DNA of 63,395 bases. It comes from a virus. Within the stretch, counting starts at the first letter, position 1. Each line of letters begins with the position of its first letter. The position numbers and the translations under genes are program-made. Shown piece by piece: positions 55,701 through 63,395 of the stretch. The stretch covers positions 1 to 63,395 of IMG/VR virus record IMGVR_UViG_3300037205_000035; one strand, written 5' to 3'. The notes under the pieces are model-generated. The model was given only the letters and a program-made list of their open reading frames with translations. It was not told the origin of the DNA and made no database searches.

Positions 55701-58700
55701 AACTCCTCCCTACCTGTAGTAGCAAAAGCTATCAATGGCCTTAAAGCACTTAGAAAAGATGATGGCACACTAGATTTAAATAAGGTTAATGATGCTTTAC
55801 CCGGAACACTAGCTACACTATCCCCGGCATTAAAGGCACTTAAAGCTGACCCATCAGTAATGCCCAAGACTATTACAGATGAGTCTCAGCTAGATGATTT
55901 AGCCTCACATGTAGGAGCGGCATACGAGTTAAATAATCAGGCGCTGACTATGAAAGAGGCGAAGTCTAAGGCTGATGAAGCTGCACAGAAAGCTATACAG
56001 GCTAAGAATGATGCTACTAAGTCTGGTCTGTATAATCCGGCTGCTGGCACTAATGTTTATAACTTAGCTGATGTGGCTGGAGCTACCCCGGCTAATCCCC
56101 CCAAGCCTACACTGAGTATCCCCATTAAATCTGAGGGAGAGATACCGCTAGGAGCAGATAGGGTTGCACAGTCTAATCAAATGCTGGCTGATAGATATCA
56201 AGGGGTGCATGGCAAAAACTCAGCACTTCCCCCTGCTTACACACTGCCCGATAATGCTACTCAGAAAGACTATGATCGTGTTCATCAGGCATTACAGTCT
56301 GAGGAGCAGGCTGCACAGTCTAGGGCACAGTTTGCTCAGAGTGAAGGGATTCGCCAAGCACTACTGGCTAATGCTCAGTCATCTACTAAGGACAGAGAGG
56401 ATGCCCAAAGTAGGAAACCTGTACAAGCCACTGAACCTAGTACGGGTAAATTAGTCTTTACCAACTATGGAGATGCAGTGTCTAAGGGATACAAGGATAT
56501 CGTAGATTCGACTGGGACTGAACAAAATAAGATAAACGCTGCCCGTCAGTGGATACCCCTAGCATCTAAGATGTCTGATACTTCTGATCCAGATAAGATG
56601 GGAACTCTCCAGCTTATCCAAGAGTTGGACAAGAAAAAAGCTCTTGGACCCTTTGCTAGTAGGTTTAATGAAGTTATGACTGGTAAGGTTGGGTCTGGGG
56701 ATCTTACTAGTGACCCTGAAACTAGGGCCATGTATTCTGCTCTAAGAACCAAGCTTGAGTTAGCCAATAGCCTACTCCTTAATGTCCACGTTGGACAGAG
56801 GGGTGGAAGCTACATGATGGAGCAGTTTAAGAATCTAGCTGACTCTGGGAAGATGAGTGCCGACACCTTAAAGAATGGGGTTAAGTCGGAACTTAATTAT
56901 GCCGAAGATAGGGCTATGTCTCCATCACGCCCAGCACAGGGGCAGTACAAGGTTGGTTGGACGTATGGAGACAAGGAGTATCTAGGTGGAGATCCTAAGA
57001 GCTTAGATAGTTGGAGGCCACATTTCTAATGTCTTCTCCTGTATCCTCGATATTCGTACCCCCTGATCCTAGTATCGGCCAAGCCCCTAGTAACTTTGTG
57101 CCCCCAGATCCATCCCTAGGTAGACCAAAAAGTGTAATCAATACACAGGATGATCGTAATGTTACTCAGAAGATTATAGGTGGATTGCTGGAAGGTGCTA
57201 CTTCCACTATTCCGGCTGCTGCTACATCTATTATTCACCCGTATGATGCTCTAACCAACCTAATACAGTCTCATAAGGACACATACAGTAAAGCTGTTGA
57301 TTCATTCAAGTCTGGGGATATATCGGGTGGTCTTCAGCATTTGGCCAGTAGTGGTATACCCTTAATTGGCCCTATGGCTGATGATCTTGTTGATTATGCC
57401 ACTAGTGAGAAGGCAGACCCGGAAGAAGCTGCTAGGAAATTAGGAAGTGTACTAGTAGCGTTGGGGGCACCTAAAGCCATTAAAGAATCTCCAGCCCTAC
57501 TTAAATCTACAGCAGGTAGGATCTGGCCGGATTTACTAAAGGCAGATGTTTCTAAAGATTTAATTAACTCATATTCTCCTACTGATCCCCGATTCAACGA
57601 GAGGGCACCGGGAGCGGCTGCGGATATCAAGAAGTATGCAATAGATGGGAACGGTAAACCTGTAACTATTACAGGTAACGAGCATCTAGCCTCTACTTCT
57701 CCATCTCAGGTGGTAACCCCAGCACTGCAAGCTAATCGGGCGGCTATGGACGCATGGCATCAGCCAGTTCAGCAGGCTGGTATTACTGCATCCCCTAGTA
57801 ACATACTTAAGGCTACTCAGGATAGTCTTAAGTCTATGGCTGACCCTACTACTAGGCAAGCATTACTGGATGAAGCTAGGGGGGAGATCAACCAGCAGCC
57901 ATTAACTGCGGATAGACTAAAAGAGCTTATCGAAGAAAAGAATGGGGAGTTGAAGGGATTCTATTCTAAAGATCCAGCTATTCAAGCTGCTGCAAAACAG
58001 GCGGGGGCTGTTAGTGGCAAGTCACAGGCTTTACTTGAAGCTCAAGCTCAAGCTTTACGTGATGAATACTATAATATGTTGGACCCTCAGAATGGTGGGG
58101 CAGGCCCTCGTGAGATTCAGAGACGGTATGGGGCTATTAAGATGCTTCAGGACGAAGCCAGTGCAGGAGCTACCCGTAATAAGATACTTGGTGAGACTGG
58201 TGGATCTGCGGCATCCAAGTTTACTCAAGCTGGATTGAATACTCTTGATTTAGTCGGAGCGCCTTTTAGAGAAGGTGGGCTGTCTGAGGGCCTTAATAGG
58301 ATACTTGAGCCATTTAGGGGTGAGACTGATCCACTAATTAAGCGTGCTTTTGCTAATGCCCCCGATTCCACACCTTTGCCTCAAGCACCATCTATTCAGC
58401 AGAGGTATCCTCAGTCATTTGGATCTAGGCAAATCACTGCTGGAACTACACCCCCTGTCAATGTTCAGCCATCTAGTGGGCGTGTAATCATTACGCCTCA
58501 ATCTTCACAGGAAGCTATTGCTCAAGGTATTGCTAGAGCAGCAGATACTACGCCGGGGGTTAACGATGTAGGTGGCGGATATCGTACACTAGGGCCTGCT
58601 AGGACTATATTTCAGGGGACTGAAGTTCCACCCACTAAACCGATCACTGTGCGGCTTGCAGATGGTTCAATAGTGCCGGGAGTTCCACTTGAGGATAGGG

Positions 58701-61700
58701 GATTACCGACTGATCCAAGTAGGACTGTTCCACCAGTCCAGCAAACTAGTGGGGCATCAGCTACCCCCTCACCGCAACCTTTTAGGGTTGGATTTCCACC
58801 TGAAGCACCAAAGCAGCTTCTGCCTAGAGATCCTAATAATCCTGCCCCTAATTCTGCCCCGATATTTAAAAAAGATAGTGGAATACCCTTTGATAAGGTT
58901 CGTGTTACGGATAAAACAGACGCACTGCCTGATTCTGGAGGTGGGATAGGCCCAGGTTTTGGGGTATACCGAGTCCCGCTATCTGAGATTATAAGTAGAG
59001 AGGATATTACTGGGGATAAACTTAAAGCCGCTGATATTCAAGACTACGCTAACCGAATGAAAGCCGGGGATGAACCCCCAGCAGCATTTGGGCATTACGA
59101 TCCGACCACAGGCAAAGTTACTATTACAAGCGGGTCACGTAGGTTTGCAGCGGCTAATGTAGCAGGTAAAGAGGATCTACCTGTAGCCATCTCATCTGAT
59201 TACTCTCCTGAGTCTGGTCCCCCCACAGAATTTCAACAGGGTAAGATGAGGAATGAGAAAGGTCAAGTTTTGGGCGGTAAAACTACTCGTGAAGTAGTCC
59301 AGAAAGGGCAACCTGTAATCACTACACAAAATATTGAACCAGCTAATCCCACTGCTCCAGCCTATGTTTCACCTAGAATGCGGGCATTGATGGATGAAGA
59401 AGCTAACCGTCAGTATGGTGTGAAGTACTCAGATTTGAGAGATGGGTCTACACAGAAAGCTTTTGTTGACTCTCAGATCAGCAAGAATCTTATGAGGCTG
59501 AATAGTCTTATGCAAGGGAAGGTACAGTAATGAAGGCAGCAGCCACAGTAGCCAAAGACTTTAAGACGGCGATTGATATTGAGGCAACCCTACACAACAA
59601 GTACCAACTGTCCAAAAGACAGTTCAAGTACTGGGGATTGAATGGCCCAGCCTGTCACCTTGGTAAGTTCCAACACTCCTGTCATGATTTTGTTAATATG
59701 ATAACTCGTCGTGCTCTGTTTTTGCAGGTTGAGGACTTATCCTACCAGCCAGACAAGATTGGTATGGACGTGGGGGTTAAAGCGGTTCTTGCTACTCTAC
59801 TTGATCTTGAGGTAAAAGCATCTGAGTTTTACGAGACTGCTGTAGCCAATGCTTTCAAGGCCAATGATACCCCGTCGATGAAGCTGTTCTCTCATTTATG
59901 TAAGTGGCATCAGGCTGATTACAAGACAGGTAAGGGGGATGGACACTTGGATTGGCTTGAGAAGCAGATTGACCAAATTAACCGAGTGGGAGAAAAAGAG
60001 TACATAACAGCCCATATCTAAATCTGATATAATGATGTATAGCCTCACTGTCGGGAGATAGAGAGAGAGATGATAAAACGACTAGGTGTAATCATTACGG
60101 TGGTGGTATGGGGGATGTTGGCTCAATCCCCTATTCCACAAACGCCATTTCAAGCAATAGATACTCGTAGTGGCACAGCTATACCCTGTGTAGGATGTCA
60201 GCTATTTACTTATGTTGCGGGTACTACAACTTCTCTTGCAACATATACGGACGCTACTCTTGGGACAGAAAATACAAACCCAGTACTAACTAATTCTGCT
60301 GGTTACTCTGTCAGTGGGTCTACTATTGTGGGGGTATTCGTTGGCCTTAACACCTGCTATAAACTTGTCCTTGAAGACTCCAGTAATGTTGTTATTTGGA
60401 CTCAGGACGGCATCTGCTATCTCCCATCTACAGCTTCCCCGTCTTTTACTAACCTTACTGTTAGTGGGACTCTCACAGCTAATGGCACTGTTACTGGAAC
60501 TCACTTACAGAGTGTGGGCACTATGGATAGCCCAACTTTTGTATCAGTTTCTGTATCTGGATCAATTCTACCTACTACTGCGGCTGGGGCAGCGGTTGGT
60601 TCCCTAGCTAAACCATTTTCGTCAATCTACATAGGACCGTCAGCGAGTACTGGGGAGCTATTATCCGCCCCTAACCTAACTACTAATCGTCAGGTTAATT
60701 TTGCTGACCAAGGGGCATCGGGCGCTGTAGCTTTTGGGGATCAGAGTGATGCCACTAAGGTAGCTATAATTAGCACTAGTTCGGCAACTACAGGAACTAA
60801 TACAACACTAGCAATTAATTCTACATCTGGTAGGCTGATATCTTTTCCAGATGCTTCCTTTACGGTATCCGGGGCTAAAGCTACAGAGTGTGGAACAGCA
60901 GCGGGAGCTTGTGCTGGCACTAATATTGGAACTACTGTCAAGATCATCCGAGGGACTGCAACGGCTACCAGTGGAACACCCTCAACAGTATCAATAACTG
61001 GGATTACACCTGTGTTTACGGCTACTACAACAGTTAGCTGCTTTGCTGAAGACGTTACGAACGTAGCCAATGTGTTTCAGGTTTTGACAGGGGGCTATAT
61101 CAGCACTTCCGCCGTAACATTTACTGGACCGGCCTCTGTTACTGACGTAATTAGATGGACTTGCATAGGATATTAAGGAGAAAGATGCGGAACGTAATCA
61201 TTACACTTTTGGTTGTTAGTTGCCTGTTTTCGCAACCTACTCCAACATATTTTGTAGCTAGGACTGGGGCAGTATCTCTATCCTCTGCTGGTACATCTGC
61301 TACAGTGCAGCAGCCTGCAACTAATGGAGAAAACATACAGTTTACTAAGGTTGTTGTTAGTTGCCCCGCAAGTTGTACAATTACTCAGACTCAGAATGCG
61401 AATGCAATAACTGGGTCTAGTGGGACTGCTGGTAGTGTGGTTGGGACTGACCCAACTTCGGGAGCATCTTTCTTATTAACATTCTGGACCGCTGTTACGT
61501 TATCAGGGGGTACTGTGACTAATGCTTTCCCCTGTTCTGCTGCTTGTACCCAAGCATTCGACTTGTCTGCAATAAAGTTTGGGAATACTGGAACAAGCAC
61601 AAATTACTCAGTAACTATCTCGTCTGTTACCGGAACAGCCTATATTGATTTTTACGGATACCGCCAATGAAAATCGTAATCATTACACTTTTGCTGGTAA

Positions 61701-63395
61701 TAGGCTGCTCGGCTCAATTTCCAATTCCAGATAGTTCGGTTAGTGGTGGCTCATCAGGGGGAGGGGGCACCCCCGGCGGATCTACTGGGCAGATTCAGTA
61801 CAACAATGCTGGAGCTTTCGGTGGCTACACTATTGTTCCGGCGGCTAATATAGGCGCAGCCGGAACCGGGAACCAACTTCAGATACGGAACTCGTTCACC
61901 GGCGCGCTGCTTGGCGTCACACTGTCCGGCGATGGAACGCTTGGAGCCACCGGCACGCTGACCGTGACGGGAACAAATGGCGCTGCGTTGCCTGTGAGCG
62001 CGGCGGCTTTGGCGACAAATTCTAGTGGGCAGATTATCGCGGGAGCCCCCTGCGGCACCGGCACCGCCCAGGGCCAGATAGCCGTATCCGGGGCAAGCCC
62101 GTTTACGGGGTGCTCGTTTGGGACGGCGACGTTGAGTGGTGGGGCGCTGACGTTGAGCGCGGCAGGTACGGCAAGCTCGATCACGTTCGGCAACGCCACA
62201 TCCGGCACCCTTACCCTTCAGCCCGTTACTGGAGCACTGGGAACGGTGACGATTTCGGCACCTGCGTCCACCGGGACGATGGCACTGACTAACATCAATA
62301 ATGCTTTCTCGACTACGCAGGGGTTCACGTCTATAACCGCCTCCGGGACGGTGACCGTAAACCAACCCGGCATAGGCTCAACCCCCACCTACAATATCCA
62401 AAGCATCAACTCCACCAACGCAGCAGCAGGTGCTCAACAATGGGCGTGCGGACCTCTGATTCAGGGGCAAGGCTGGGGCACGACTGCACCCGGTTCGCAG
62501 TCTGTGGCGTTTGCGGATTGCGTACAGCCGGTGCAGGGGACTACGGCACCGAGCGGGACCAGAAACACTTACGCGATTATCAATGGGACGCCGACGAATG
62601 TGATGAGTTTGACGAGTGGGGGAGCGCTTTCTTTGTCAGACCTTACTATTAACGGTGACGTCATAACATCCCTTTCTGGAAATGCTCTTAATATCAATAC
62701 CTCCAATGGACTATTAGTAACAGGCAGAATAACAGGCGGAAATGCAGGGTTAGTGTTAACTAATTCGTCATATATCACGACGACAGCAGGACAGGTAAGC
62801 CTGGGCAGCGCAACCGCCGCTGTCTCGAACTGTGGCGCAGTCGCAACCGCCTGTCTGGTTATCAACGTCGCCGGAACCACTCGATACATTCCGTATTACT
62901 GAGGCCATAACCATGAAAATCGCAATCCTCCTCCTCATCTCCGCACTCTCTCTGGGAGCCCAAATCATCTCGACCGACGGGACGCAGGGCAAAGCATCGG
63001 TCGGATCTAACATCCCAATTCAACTCGTAGCGACGGATACGCTTGTCAATACCCCGGCCAGCTACAACTACTCAATAGCCATCCCTCGCTGGCTCTTCGC
63101 ACAACTGGCTTTCCCAACCGTGCCGACTTTGACGCTTACCGGCAACGTGGCTAGCAATGCGACCGTGATCCCGGTATCATCCTCAGCGGGTCTTGCGGTT
63201 GGCATGGGGCTCTGCATGATGAGCTTGCCCGCCAACACGCTTCCAGTCCCGACTACGTGCCCACTGATCAACAACGTGAACGGATGCACGACAACTGGAT
63301 GCCTTGCAATCAGCGGCGGTGAAGTGTCCCGCATCATAAGCATCAGCGGAAACAACGTCACCGTGCTCAGAACCGGGACTATCGGCACGCCGGGA

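Overview
The window reads as a whole tailed-phage genome of about 63.4 kb. The head and tail genes are of P22 (podovirus) type: small and large terminase, P22-like portal, scaffold, P22-like coat, two gp4-like adaptors, a gp10-like hub and ejection proteins. The last reading frame (from 62913) runs off the right edge and would close in frame with bases 1-21, so the sequence is probably circular or circularly permuted. Host assignment is inference only: at least ten secreted proteins have signal peptides ending just before Gln, a style common in Acidobacteriota, and several GC-rich modules look host-like. No integrase or recognisable endolysin was found.

Layout. 62.9-63.4 and 0-1.3 kb: GC-rich fibre-like secreted proteins. 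1.5-18 kb: rightward early/replication block with a Cro-like repressor, Fe-S helicase, PD-(D/E)XK nuclease, Sak4-like ATPase, ERCC4 nuclease, two MazG-type proteins, a UDG-exonuclease and a separate family A polymerase. A 0.7 kb RNA array with tRNA-like and Y-RNA-like elements follows, then a Ro60/TROVE-like protein. 18-30 kb: leftward block of about 26 mostly small genes, headed at its far end by a ParB-like protein. 30.3-32.3 kb: non-coding, rich in inverted repeats. 32.3-63.4 kb: rightward packaging, head, tail and fibre genes.

The most unusual system is in the leftward block. Nearly every gene junction carries a hammerhead ribozyme on the coding strand; 18 candidates lie between 19564 and 28866. 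In most, stem I contains the Shine-Dalgarno sequence of the next gene, so self-cleavage would cut the polycistronic RNA into single-gene messages and expose each ribosome binding site. Two copies carry compensatory swaps of the core 3-8 base pair (G-C and A-U in place of C-G), which is strong covariation evidence. A 2H-phosphoesterase-like gene lies in the same block and could act on 2',3'-cyclic phosphate ends.

A second genome-wide signal is the palindrome GTAATNATTAC, present 37 times exactly and in over 15 one-mismatch copies. It is spread over both coding directions but absent from the GC-rich modules, and several copies form ribozyme stems. A third signal is a repressor-operator set (TATGCC-N5-GGCATA) overlapping promoters, two of which would give nearly leaderless messages.
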